Shown here piece by piece: positions 6,900 to 13,551 of a stretch of 21,544 nt of DNA. The stretch covers positions 1 through 21,544 of the forward strand of contig CAMRBT010000004.1 of the NCBI GenBank assembly GCA_947040475.1, written 5' to 3'. The notes beneath the pieces are model-generated. The model ran no database searches and was not told the DNA's origin. It saw only the letters and a program-made list of their open reading frames with translations. The translations under genes and the position numbers were made by a program. Origin of the DNA: an uncultured Brevinema sp. GTDB lineage: Bacteria; Spirochaetota; Brevinematia; Brevinematales; Brevinemataceae. Numbering within the stretch: position 1 is the first letter of the stretch; the number at the start of each line of letters is the position of its first letter.

Positions 6900-8165
6900 A
6901 TGTCTTTTGAACAAAAATTTTTAAGCGCAGCAAATGCGTTTTCAACACAACGGCACATTAATGCTGTTAGGAATTCTTTTTACAAACTAATGCCACTTAT
7001 TCTTATTGCATCTTTTTATGTGCTGATTAATAACGTGTTTTTTCCTTTGTTTGCAGATAATGCTTTCATCCAGTCTTTTAAAGATGTTGGAGATAGAGTG
7101 TTTCGTGGAACATTGGGGATTATGTCCTTACTTTCCGCCTTTATAACTGCTTTTTATCTAGCAGAATCTTATAAAGAAGAGGGTATCTTTTATGGAGCAA
7201 CAGCTCTTGGTTGTTTAGTTGCTTTACTACCTGGTGCACCTGAAGTCACTGTTGCAGGAGCTACTGGAGGAGTTTGGGGGATTTTAACATTTACCGATAC
7301 TTCAGCTTCTGGATTGTTTGTAGCAATTCTTGTAGCTATTGCAAGCACAGAATTACTAAGATCTTTTTCAAAAGTCAAAGCTCTTCTTATTACTCTTCCT
7401 GATTCTGTTCCACCTGCTGTGGCAAAATCATTTTCTGCTCTTGTACCTATTCTATTAACCTTTACTATTTTTTCAATTTTTGCTTATACTCTAAACTATG
7501 TTTGGGGAACAACACTTTCTAAAATCATTACAACAAGTATACAAACACCTCTTGTTAATGCTTTCCAAACACCAGTTGGTGTAATGGCTGTATTAGGACT
7601 ACAAAATCTTCTTTGGGGATTTGGTTTACATGGTTCTTTTGTTCTAGGTCCTATCACAGAACCTACTCTACTTATCGCTATTCAAGCAAATATTGATGCA
7701 CTACAAGCTGGACTTGAACCAACATATATTGTTACAAAACCTTTCTTAGATGCTTTTGCTAACGTTGGTGGTGCTGGTGCAACCTTTAGTTTGATTTTAG
7801 CACTTCTTATCTCCTCAAAAAGAGAAGATGAAAAACTTATCGCTAAATTAAGCTTTACTCCTGGTTTATTCAATATTAATGAACCTCTTATGTTTGGACT
7901 ACCTGTTGTTTTAAATCCTGTTTATATCATCCCTATCATCATTGCTCCTATCATAACTACTATGATTGCTTATTTTGCAACAGCAATGGGACTTATCAAT
8001 AAAACTATCGTATTAATACCTTGGACAACACCTCCTGTACTGTCTGCGTACCTTGCAACAGGTAATGACTATAGAGCAGCTATTTTATCTGTTGTATTAA
8101 TTGCAATTTCTACCCTTATTTTTATTCCTTTTGTGATGATCTCCAATAAAATGATCAAAAAATAG
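6900..8165 (+). CDS. Second PTS lactose/cellobiose-family EIIC, orphan
   Basis: This 421-residue membrane permease is homologous to the EIIC at 1542-2831 but clearly diverged. The shared pattern includes an N-terminal R-H-I-A-V/I-R block, LPDSVPPAVAKSFSALVP, FGLHGSF and LFNINEPLMFGLPVVLNP. The family's functional pair is present as His244 and Glu328, again 84 residues apart, and the frame is intact. The ribosome binding site TAGGAG precedes the ATG. It has its own promoter and terminator, and no EIIA, EIIB or hydrolase beside it. It must therefore borrow EIIA/EIIB from elsewhere, most simply from the operon ending at 6142. It is the only healthy gene between decayed sequences on both sides. 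A distinct sugar specificity is likely but unproven. Confidence 0.9.
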   Translation: MSFEQKFLSAANAFSTQRHINAVRNSFYKLMPLILIASFYVLINNVFFPLFADNAFIQSFKDVGDRVFRGTLGIMSLLSAFITAFYLAESYKEEGIFYGATALGCLVALLPGAPEVTVAGATGGVWGILTFTDTSASGLFVAILVAIASTELLRSFSKVKALLITLPDSVPPAVAKSFSALVPILLTFTIFSIFAYTLNYVWGTTLSKIITTSIQTPLVNAFQTPVGVMAVLGLQNLLWGFGLHGSFVLGPITEPTLLIAIQANIDALQAGLEPTYIVTKPFLDAFANVGGAGATFSLILALLISSKREDEKLIAKLSFTPGLFNINEPLMFGLPVVLNPVYIIPIIIAPIITTMIAYFATAMGLINKTIVLIPWTTPPVLSAYLATGNDYRAAILSVVLIAISTLIFIPFVMISNKMIKK

Positions 8166-8191
8166 TTTTATAAACTAATCTTTAACTATAT

Positions 8192-8225
8192 AAAAAACCA
8201 CACTCTATTAAGAGTGTGGTTTTTT
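8192..8225. terminator. Terminator after the second EIIC
   Basis: A perfect 15-bp stem pairs 8192-8206 with 8211-8225 (core CCACACTCT/AGAGTGTGG). The loop is only 4 bases, with A- and T-tracts on either side. It can also stop transcription from the minus-strand remnant. Confidence 0.92.
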
Positions 8226-8265
8226 GATTTGATTATATTAAGATATTATGTTTTCTAGCTACTCA

Positions 8266-8565
8266 CTACCAAAAGTAAGTGCTGTTTATTCCTAGTATCA
8301 GAAAATAGCTGGTATTTAATTCAGCTTTATTTCTCCATCCTATAGCAAACATATATTGTACTTAAGGAAGCACATAAGCATTCCTAGAGTGAAAGAATTA
8401 TGCTTCATTGAGATAATATTTAGTATCACCAAATCCAAAAGCTACTCCGACCTCAATAATATCCAACATTAATCTATCTTTTGACTAAAATCTTTCACAA
8501 ACTCCGTGCCACCTATTTCTTTTATGTTAATACCTCTATCGCTTATAGAATTCCAGTCTAGTATC
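8266..8565 (-). pseudogene. Decayed 3' end of a beta-barrel outer-membrane protein gene
   Basis: From 8469 down to a TAG at 8266-8268 the minus strand keeps one frame of 67 codons with two internal TAA stops (8398-8400 and 8362-8364). It reads LDIIEVGVAFGFGDTKYYL, stop, FFHSRNAYVLP, stop, VQYMFAIGWRNKAELNTSYF, then LILGINSTYFW. The alternating aromatic/glycine pattern and the aromatic C-terminus are typical of an outer-membrane barrel. Before 8469 the coding sense continues in a second frame (LDWNSISDRGINIKEIGGTE then FVKDFSQKID), so there is at least one frameshift as well. The 5' part of the gene is absent. This remnant fills the otherwise gene-free stretch 8226-8565. It is not obviously a recent copy of the barrel gene at 601-1449. 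Confidence 0.7.
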
Positions 8566-8607
8566 AAAAAAAATACCACCTTGTTATTTTGGGGTGGTGT
8601 TTTTTTA
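8566..8607 (-). terminator. Terminator downstream of the integrase fragment
   Basis: A-tract, ACCACC, loop, GGTGGT, then G plus a T-tract form a hairpin with one T-G wobble between 8566-8580 and 8592-8607. It lies just after the stop of the truncated integrase frame and at the edge of the barrel-protein remnant. It probably marks the fusion point of the two decayed genes. Confidence 0.75.
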
Positions 8608-8610
8608 AAT

Positions 8611-9042
8611 TTATAGATTTATAACTAACATATACCTATCTTTTAACGCCTCCCATAACTTGTCAATTTTATTTGTAGAAAAGTTTTCTTCAAAACTCAC
8701 TAATTTATACTCTTTGAATAGCTTAAAAGTTCTTTTCTTGTCTTCTATTACTCTATTACCTAACTCTCTTGACTCACAATTTTTCATATATTTATCAATT
8801 GCGTTATTAATAGATCTAGTTTTACGTTTATCTTGTTTGATTTCAATAGGTGGAGCAGTAGGAAGAGGAGGATTGTTTGATGAATTTGGAAAGAAAGATC
8901 TTAGAATTTGTTCTCTCAAAAGAACATGATAAAGATCTTGAGCAAAAACTTTGCTTTTAGTACGAAGTGATTTTTGAACTCTTTTATTATTAAGTGTTAA
9001 TTCAACATAATAATAACCATTTGAATTTAAAAAAATACCCAT
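8611..9042 (-). pseudogene. Truncated tyrosine recombinase (phage-type integrase), N-terminal part only
   Basis: The product is about 143 residues and starts MGIFLNSNGYYYVELTLNNK. That is the AP2/arm-binding type N-terminus of phage integrases, a beta-strand module with KRVQKSLRTKSK. A helical core-binding-like segment follows (INNAIDKYMKNCESRELGNR onward). The whole catalytic domain (Arg, His-x-x-Arg, Tyr) is missing, since integrases usually run to 350-400 residues, so it cannot recombine DNA. The frame is open back to 9135, but GGAG at 9052-9055 supports the ATG at 9042 as the start. It lies just downstream of tRNA-Ser on the same strand, the usual place for an integrase beside its attachment site. 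The last residues (YMLVINL) probably come from sequence beyond the truncation point. Confidence 0.72.
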
Positions 9043-9094
9043 TACGAATAACTCCAAAAAAGTTTTCTTAATAGGTATTTTTTTATATACTTCT

Positions 9095-9127
9095 ACTTGG
9101 AATCGACTGGGAATATACTGGGAATTC
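9095..9127 (-). repeat. Three tandem 11-bp repeats between integrase and tRNA
   Basis: Three consecutive 11-base units on the + strand share ACT(T/G)GGAAT: 9095-9105, 9106-9116 and 9117-9127. They lie between the truncated integrase start and the 3' end of tRNA-Ser, where arm-type integrase-binding sites of an integrated element are expected. One unit per helical turn fits side-by-side binding of a protein. Calling them arm sites is inference from position. Confidence 0.5.
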
Positions 9128-9180
9128 GTAATCAACTTGCAAGCACATAGGTATATCCAAGATTCTCAAATAGAATTACT

Positions 9181-9265
9181 CGAAGAGAGAGGGATTCGAA
9201 CCCCCGGTACATCACTGCACAACAGTTTTCAAGACTGCCGCTATCGACCACTCAGCCATCTCTCC
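9181..9265 (-). tRNA. tRNA-Ser (anticodon UGA)
   Basis: The 85-nt tRNA has acceptor GGAGAGA paired with TCTCTTC (one G-U), D-arm GGCTGAGTGGTCGATAGC, anticodon stem-loop CAGTCTTGAAAACTG with anticodon TGA, a long variable arm typical of class II serine tRNAs, and a T-arm with TTCGAAT. The discriminator base is G, as in serine tRNAs. The CCA end is not encoded and must be added after transcription. It reads the UCA codon, which is common in AT-rich genomes. The integrase fragment lies immediately downstream. Confidence 0.95.
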
Positions 9266-9274
9266 ATCAGTGAT

Positions 9275-9303
9275 AGTATAACATATTAAAAATATATTGT
9301 CAA
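9275..9303 (-). promoter_or_regulatory. Promoter of tRNA-Ser
   Basis: On the minus strand: TTGACA (9303-9298), a 17-base spacer ending in TGT, then TATACT (9280-9275). This is a near-consensus sigma70 promoter with an extended -10, about 9 bases before the mature tRNA 5' end. Confidence 0.88.
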
Positions 9304-9311
9304 GACATTTT

Positions 9312-10577
9312 TTATTTTAATAAAGCAGATTTAACTACTATAGAGTCTTTTATGTAATCTACATACATTGCGAATATACGATTATCTTTGATTGCTAATT
9401 TTACATGAGATCCTGTAGAGGGATCATCTGATATAGTATTTCCATCTTTATTGTCAAAATCTAAGGCAGAATTAAATTTATTAAACAGTACAGGTCCTGC
9501 GACAGTACCAATACCAAGATCAGCCTCAATTGAAGGAGAAGAAGCTATATATAACTCCTTGTCATATAATACCGTTTGATATCCATAAACTTGATTCGGA
9601 AAAGGTGTTGATTGTTGCCAACTTGTTGCACTCATTGATTTTTTAAATATTTTAAAACTACCAACAGTTGCAGCGACACCTTTTAAAAAACTCAGGTACA
9701 TAGTCCCAGAACTATCAATATAGAAAAAATAATCACTATTTACAGAGTCTCCACCAGGTGTAGTAGTAGGTTCAATATACTCCCATTTATTATTTCTTAA
9801 AACTAAAATACGAGGATTTTGATAATAAAAATTCTTTAAGGCTGTATAAGGAGTATTATTGTAAAAAGCCATTTGTATGCCATTGTTCATAGAACCAGAG
9901 AATCCATCTTTTGGATCTAGTACTACAGGAGTCTCCCCATAATTTTTCCAACTATTATTCTCTAGAGTTTTGACATGGAGTTTTTTATCAGAGTCACTAA
10001 TATAAGTTAGATATAGTTTATCTTTGTGTGTATGGAGAGATAGAGAATTGAAATTTTCACCTGTAGGCAAAGAAATATTATTGAGAGCATTAACCCAGCT
10101 ATTGTTTTCCAACTTTTTGACATTATTTTTATAAGTAATATAAGGAACATTATTGTAAGTAATAAGAGAATCATGAATTGATCCAGTCTCTAGAGAAATC
10201 TCTTTTCCTACTTGTATCCAATCACTTCCAGCCCAACGATATACATAAAGTTTGGTAGACTTTGTAAAACTAATATAAGGGGTATTATTATCGGATACAG
10301 TAATATGTTCACTTCCAATAGGAGTTACACCTATCTTTCTTGAAGATTCTAAATATTTCCAAGAATTCACTTCTAAATTTGGAAAGGAAGGACCTCCAGT
10401 TGGAGTGCTAGGATCTAAAGGTATAAGAGGAATAGTAGGGGTACTCGGTTCTAAAGGGATGAGAGGGATAGTAGGATCACTAGGCTCTAGAGGTATAAGA
10501 GGGGTAGTAGGATTTGGAGTACCAGTTTGACAAGAAGATGTAATGAAAATTAATAACACTATAAAAATATAACGCAC
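9312..10577 (-). CDS. Lipoprotein with proline-rich repeat stalk and propeller-like domain
   Basis: The product is 421 residues. A lipoprotein signal peptide ends in the lipobox ITSSC, with Cys16 as the acylation site. It is followed by a Pro-rich linker with three 12-residue tandem repeats (residues 25-60, core PLIPLEPSTPT). The rest (about 68-421) has recurring units of the kind NTPYISF / NVPYITY / DKLYLTY followed by strand-rich segments with NNSW (VKTLENNSWKNYGE, KKLENNSWVNA). This suggests a beta-propeller or sialidase-like fold on a stalk. The start is GTG, supported by AAGGAC seven bases upstream. It follows the repeat protein at 10635-11420 by 57 bases with no terminator between, so the two are probably cotranscribed. 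Surface exposure, and binding to a host or polysaccharide ligand, are inference. I do not recognise a named family. Confidence 0.75.
   Translation of the reverse strand: MRYIFIVLLIFITSSCQTGTPNPTTPLIPLEPSDPTIPLIPLEPSTPTIPLIPLDPSTPTGGPSFPNLEVNSWKYLESSRKIGVTPIGSEHITVSDNNTPYISFTKSTKLYVYRWAGSDWIQVGKEISLETGSIHDSLITYNNVPYITYKNNVKKLENNSWVNALNNISLPTGENFNSLSLHTHKDKLYLTYISDSDKKLHVKTLENNSWKNYGETPVVLDPKDGFSGSMNNGIQMAFYNNTPYTALKNFYYQNPRILVLRNNKWEYIEPTTTPGGDSVNSDYFFYIDSSGTMYLSFLKGVAATVGSFKIFKKSMSATSWQQSTPFPNQVYGYQTVLYDKELYIASSPSIEADLGIGTVAGPVLFNKFNSALDFDNKDGNTISDDPSTGSHVKLAIKDNRIFAMYVDYIKDSIVVKSALLK
10398..10505 (-). repeat. Three tandem 36-bp repeats encoding the proline-rich stalk
   Basis: Three in-frame 36-base units encode 12-residue repeats with the core PLIPLEPSTPT (the third has Asp for Glu). 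The units differ at synonymous sites, so they are not a very recent expansion. Whole-unit gain or loss would keep the frame and change stalk length. Confidence 0.85.
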
Positions 10578-10634
10578 AATAAAGTCCTTATTTTTGTTTT
10601 AATTTTAAATAGTTTCGATTTTTATATATTTTTG

Positions 10635-11420
10635 TTATCTTAGTACAAATACACCTAATTCGGTAAGGCTTTTTTTAGACATTTCTTCAGCTTCTTCAAA
10701 AGAACTTGCCATTTTCATCGCTAACAAATGAGGTAAGAATAGGTTGAGATATACAAAATATAAAGTGCCATTTTTATCAGGATAGGCAAAAACACCTTCG
10801 TTTGGTTTAAACATTTTTATAGGAGTGAGCTGATGAATGTTATTTTCAACAACAGTATCCGTGTAGTCTAAAAGCTGTATGTTCATTTGAGAGTCTTTAA
10901 TAGATAACTCAACATATTTATAAACGGCAATATCAGGATGTCCATAAAATTTTAATAACCAATAACTTTGATCTAAATTTTTTAGCATACCTTCAGAACT
11001 GAGCAATTTCGGTGTTTTTTTAGTTTTTAAGTTTTTGAAATCAAATGTTTTATAGGGAGGCATATAAAAATTTTTATTGGTGTTTTTAATAGGAGTAGGG
11101 ATAATGTTTTTGGTAGCATTAGTAATAGTGTTTTTAGTAATAGTTTTATTGGTAGTAGTAGGGGGAGAAATTACTGATTTTTTTATAGGAGCAGTGTTAT
11201 ACGCTTCAGTATTATCTGTGTATTCTTCGTTGTAGTATTCATCATCGGTGTATTCTTGATCATAGTATTCGTCATCGTAGTAATCATCATTATAATATTC
11301 GTCATCGGTATATTCTTCATTATAATATTCGTCATCATAGTATTCAGTATCAGTTTGAGAAAATGACAGTGTAGGAAATGATAGTATAGAGAGAGAAAGT
11401 GCTAATAAAATTTGTAACAT
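10635..11420 (-). CDS. Exported protein with acidic tyrosine-rich pentapeptide repeats
   Basis: The product is about 261 residues from the ATG at 11420. That start is chosen because AAGGA lies 8 bases upstream and a consensus promoter occupies 11449-11477, which excludes the longer frame. The N-terminus is a signal peptide (LQILLALSLSILSF then PTLSFSQ). Directly after it come nine pentapeptides of the pattern (E/D)Y(Y/T)(D/N)(D/E/Q/N), making a strongly acidic, Tyr-rich block of about 45 residues. A Thr/Asn/Lys-rich linker follows. The C-terminal domain of about 140 residues (PPYKTFDFKNL, YWLLKFYGHPDIAVYKYVEL, GTLYFVYLNLFLPHLLAMKM) ends in VFVLR. No family is recognised. It is first in a likely two-gene unit with the proline-rich lipoprotein, so a cell-surface or periplasmic role is probable. 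The acidic block could bind metal ions or basic partners, which is speculation. Confidence 0.7.
   Translation of the reverse strand: MLQILLALSLSILSFPTLSFSQTDTEYYDDEYYNEEYTDDEYYNDDYYDDEYYDQEYTDDEYYNEEYTDNTEAYNTAPIKKSVISPPTTTNKTITKNTITNATKNIIPTPIKNTNKNFYMPPYKTFDFKNLKTKKTPKLLSSEGMLKNLDQSYWLLKFYGHPDIAVYKYVELSIKDSQMNIQLLDYTDTVVENNIHQLTPIKMFKPNEGVFAYPDKNGTLYFVYLNLFLPHLLAMKMASSFEEAEEMSKKSLTELGVFVLR
11214..11345 (-). repeat. Nine tandem 15-bp repeats encoding acidic Tyr pentapeptides
   Basis: A 15-base period runs through the minus-strand coding sequence and gives nine copies of an (E/D)Y(Y/T)-acidic pentapeptide. Longer 30-base periodicity is also visible (EYYNE-EYTDD pairs). The in-frame unit length allows copy-number change without frameshift. 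Confidence 0.85.
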
Positions 11421-11448
11421 GATTAATATCCTTAATTTCAGTAAATAC

Positions 11449-11477
11449 ATTATAGATGCTTTTATTATTTTTGTCAA
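11449..11477 (-). promoter_or_regulatory. Consensus promoter of the pentapeptide-repeat protein gene
   Basis: On the minus strand: TTGACA (11477-11472), a 17-base spacer and TATAAT (11454-11449). This is an exact consensus match, 28 bases before the chosen ATG. It also rules out translation from the upstream in-frame ATG at 11477. Confidence 0.9.
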
Positions 11478-11546
11478 AATAAGTTCCTAAACAAGTTCTT
11501 AAATTAATTTTTATTAATAATTTTATAAATTGATTTCTATTTTAGA

Positions 11547-11574
11547 TTGACAAAATATATTTATATCATATAAT
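11547..11574 (+). promoter_or_regulatory. Consensus promoter of the transketolase operon
   Basis: TTGACA (11547-11552), a 16-base spacer and TATAAT (11569-11574), 41 bases before the ATG. It is divergent from the minus-strand promoter at 11449-11477, with about 70 bases between their -35 boxes. Confidence 0.87.
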
Positions 11575-11615
11575 ATAATAATTACGAATATATTTTAATT
11601 TTAAAGGGGAATGTA

Positions 11616-12446
11616 ATGACAATAGAAAATTTTGCTCATGGTATTAGATATTATACGATAGATATGATTACTAATATAGGATTTGGACATATAGGGGGAG
11701 CTCTTTCTACCGTTGATTGCTTAGCTGTTTTGTATGCTCCAAAAGAAGGACTTCTAAAAATAGATCCTAAAAACCCAAAATGGGACGAAAGAGATTACTT
11801 TGTAATGAGCAAAGGACATGCAGGACCTGCTCTTTATGCAACACTTGCTTTTAGAGGTTTTTTTGATACTAAATTATTACATACTTTGAATCAACCTGGG
11901 ACTACTTTACCTTCTCATGTAGATAGACTCAAAACACCGGGCGTAGATATGACAGCAGGAAGCTTAGCACAAGGACTTGGTGCAGCCGTTGGTATTGCAA
12001 CAGGAGCAAGGTTGAAAAATAAAAATCAAAAAGTGTATTGTATTGTCGGAGATGGGGAACTCAATGAAGGTCAATGTTGGGAAGCTATTCAAGTAGCAGC
12101 ACACCAAAAACTAAATAATTTAATCGTATTTGTTGATGATAACAAAAAACAGTTAGATGGAATTTCGGCAGATATCTGTAAATCATTTGATTTCGTAGAA
12201 AAGTTTACTGCTTTTGGATGGAATGCACTACGTATCAATGGACATGATCAAGAACAAATCAGAGAGCAAATCCTCAAAGCACAGAAGCAATCAAAACCAA
12301 CAGCTATCGTAATGGATACTATCAAAGGTAAAGGTGTCGAATATTTAGAAAGCATTGATGATCACCATTTGAGAATTGACACAGATGAGAAAAAAGAACT
12401 TCTCAATAATGCTAAAAAATACTATGCTGAAAAAGCAGGATTATAA
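11616..12446 (+). CDS. Transketolase, N-terminal (thiamine-diphosphate-binding) subunit
   Basis: This 276-residue protein corresponds to the first half of transketolase, which moves two-carbon ketol units between pentose-phosphate and glycolytic sugars. The diphosphate/Mg-binding motif is GDGELNEGQ (145-153) with the matching Asn176 in VFVDDNKKQLDG. Other conserved marks are FGHIGGALS, MSKGHAGPALYA, LPSHVDR and MTAGSLAQGLGAAVGIATG. The second half is encoded by the next gene, so this is a natural two-gene (split) transketolase and not a truncation. AAAGGGGA precedes the ATG. Sugar-specific transketolase-like enzymes share this split layout, so a substrate other than xylulose 5-phosphate cannot be excluded. 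Confidence 0.92.
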   Translation: MTIENFAHGIRYYTIDMITNIGFGHIGGALSTVDCLAVLYAPKEGLLKIDPKNPKWDERDYFVMSKGHAGPALYATLAFRGFFDTKLLHTLNQPGTTLPSHVDRLKTPGVDMTAGSLAQGLGAAVGIATGARLKNKNQKVYCIVGDGELNEGQCWEAIQVAAHQKLNNLIVFVDDNKKQLDGISADICKSFDFVEKFTAFGWNALRINGHDQEQIREQILKAQKQSKPTAIVMDTIKGKGVEYLESIDDHHLRIDTDEKKELLNNAKKYYAEKAGL

Positions 12447-12456
12447 GGGATTACAC

Positions 12457-13404
12457 ATGATAGTAAAAGAAAATATAATAGATACAAAAGAATTAAGAAC
12501 AGCCTGTTTAGAAGGTATTGTTGAAATTGCAAAAACAGACGATAAGGTTTGTTTTATTGATACAGACTTAGTAGGTTCTAGTGGGTCAGGGGTATTCAAA
12601 AAATCATTTCCAGAACGTTTTTTTAATATTGGAATCATGGAAGCAGAGGCTATTAGTATGGCTGCAGGCTTAGGTGTTACCGGTTATAAATGTTTTGTAC
12701 ATAGTTTTGCTCCCTTTGCTTCAAGACGATGTTTTGACCAAGCAACTGTGAGTTCTGCTTATGCAGATATTCCAATGGTTATCTTAGGTACAGACCCTGG
12801 AATTACAACTGCTTATAATGGTGGTACTCATACTACTTTTGAAGATATTGCCATGTTTAGAGCATTAAGTAATACAAAAGTATTTGATATTTGTGATTCT
12901 GTTCAAATGTATGCTATTGCTAAAGAACTTGGACAAAATATGAAAGGACTCAACTATGTCCGTTTTGCAAGAAGATCATCTCGTAAAGTTTATCAAGAAG
13001 GGATGACATTTGAAATAGGAAAAGGTATTGCCGTTAGAGAAGGAACAGATATTTGTATTTTTGCTTCTGGTGCTATGGTCTCACAAGCCTTAGATACAGC
13101 AGATATTTTAGAAGCTCAGGGTAAAAGTGTAAGAGTTGTAGACCTTTTTACTATCTTACCTATTGATAAAGATATCATTATCAAAGCTGCAAAAGAGTGT
13201 AAACATTTAGTTGCTTTAGATGATCATAATATTAGAGGCGGGTTAGGGTCTGCTATTGCAGAAGTGTTAGTAGCACATCATCCTGTTAAACTTCAACAAA
13301 TCGGAGCAGAAAGCTTTGGACAAGTTGGAACATTCCCTCAATTATTAGATATTTTTGGTTGGACAGGAGAAAAGTTAGCCAAGAGAATTCTTAAAACTAT
13401 ATAA
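12457..13404 (+). CDS. Transketolase, C-terminal (pyrimidine-binding) subunit
   Basis: This is the 315-residue partner of the preceding gene. Visible marks are FFNIGIMEAEAISMAAGLG, with Glu62 as the glutamate that activates thiamine diphosphate; SFAPFASRRCFDQ; GITTAYNGGTHTTFEDIAMFR, holding the loop His residues; and the C-terminal transketolase domain (VRVVDLFTILPIDKD, LVALDDHNIRGGLGSAIAEV). The frame is open from 12376. The ATG at 12457 is chosen because AAGGGA lies just upstream, it leaves a 10-base gap after the first subunit, and it gives the usual N-terminus. It is cotranscribed with the N-terminal subunit and ends at a terminator. Confidence 0.92.
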   Translation: MIVKENIIDTKELRTACLEGIVEIAKTDDKVCFIDTDLVGSSGSGVFKKSFPERFFNIGIMEAEAISMAAGLGVTGYKCFVHSFAPFASRRCFDQATVSSAYADIPMVILGTDPGITTAYNGGTHTTFEDIAMFRALSNTKVFDICDSVQMYAIAKELGQNMKGLNYVRFARRSSRKVYQEGMTFEIGKGIAVREGTDICIFASGAMVSQALDTADILEAQGKSVRVVDLFTILPIDKDIIIKAAKECKHLVALDDHNIRGGLGSAIAEVLVAHHPVKLQQIGAESFGQVGTFPQLLDIFGWTGEKLAKRILKTI

Positions 13405-13418
13405 TAAAAAACAAAAAC

Positions 13419-13447
13419 AAACTTCCTTAATTTTTTTAGGGAAGTTT
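13419..13447 (+). terminator. Terminator of the transketolase operon
   Basis: The stem AAACTTCCTTA (13419-13429) pairs with TAGGGAAGTTT (13437-13447) through one T-G wobble. The loop is 7 bases and a T-tract follows. Confidence 0.85.
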
Positions 13448-13517
13448 TTTTATTTCAATATTTTAAGTTTTCTTAAATCAGATCATTGTAATAAAAATAT
13501 GAAAAACGTTAAAAGTA

Positions 13518-13526
13518 TGCTATAAT
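13518..13526 (+). promoter_or_regulatory. Extended -10 element of the amino-acid transporter operon
   Basis: TGCTATAAT gives a perfect extended -10 box, 25 bases before the start codon. No good -35 box is found at normal spacing, which fits an extended -10 promoter or one that needs an activator. Confidence 0.6.
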
Positions 13527-13551
13527 AAAATATAAATTAAGGAGTCTCAAT

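Noticed and set aside
8660..8929. Open + strand frame of 89 codons
   Set aside because: It is antisense to the integrase fragment, whose protein sequence makes clear sense. It is a shadow frame.
9043..9135. Upstream extension of the integrase fragment to an ATG at 9135
   Set aside because: The extension runs through the 11-bp repeats, and a GGAG sits in front of the ATG at 9042, where the integrase-like sequence begins.
9136..9143. CTTGCAAG palindrome near the tRNA 3' side
   Set aside because: It is only 8 bp long, has no partner site, and there is no repeat of the tRNA 3' end elsewhere in the window to make it an attachment-site core.
12376..12456. Longer start for the transketolase C-terminal subunit
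   Set aside because: It would overlap the end of the N-terminal subunit gene. The ATG at 12457 has a good ribosome binding site and gives the normal N-terminus.
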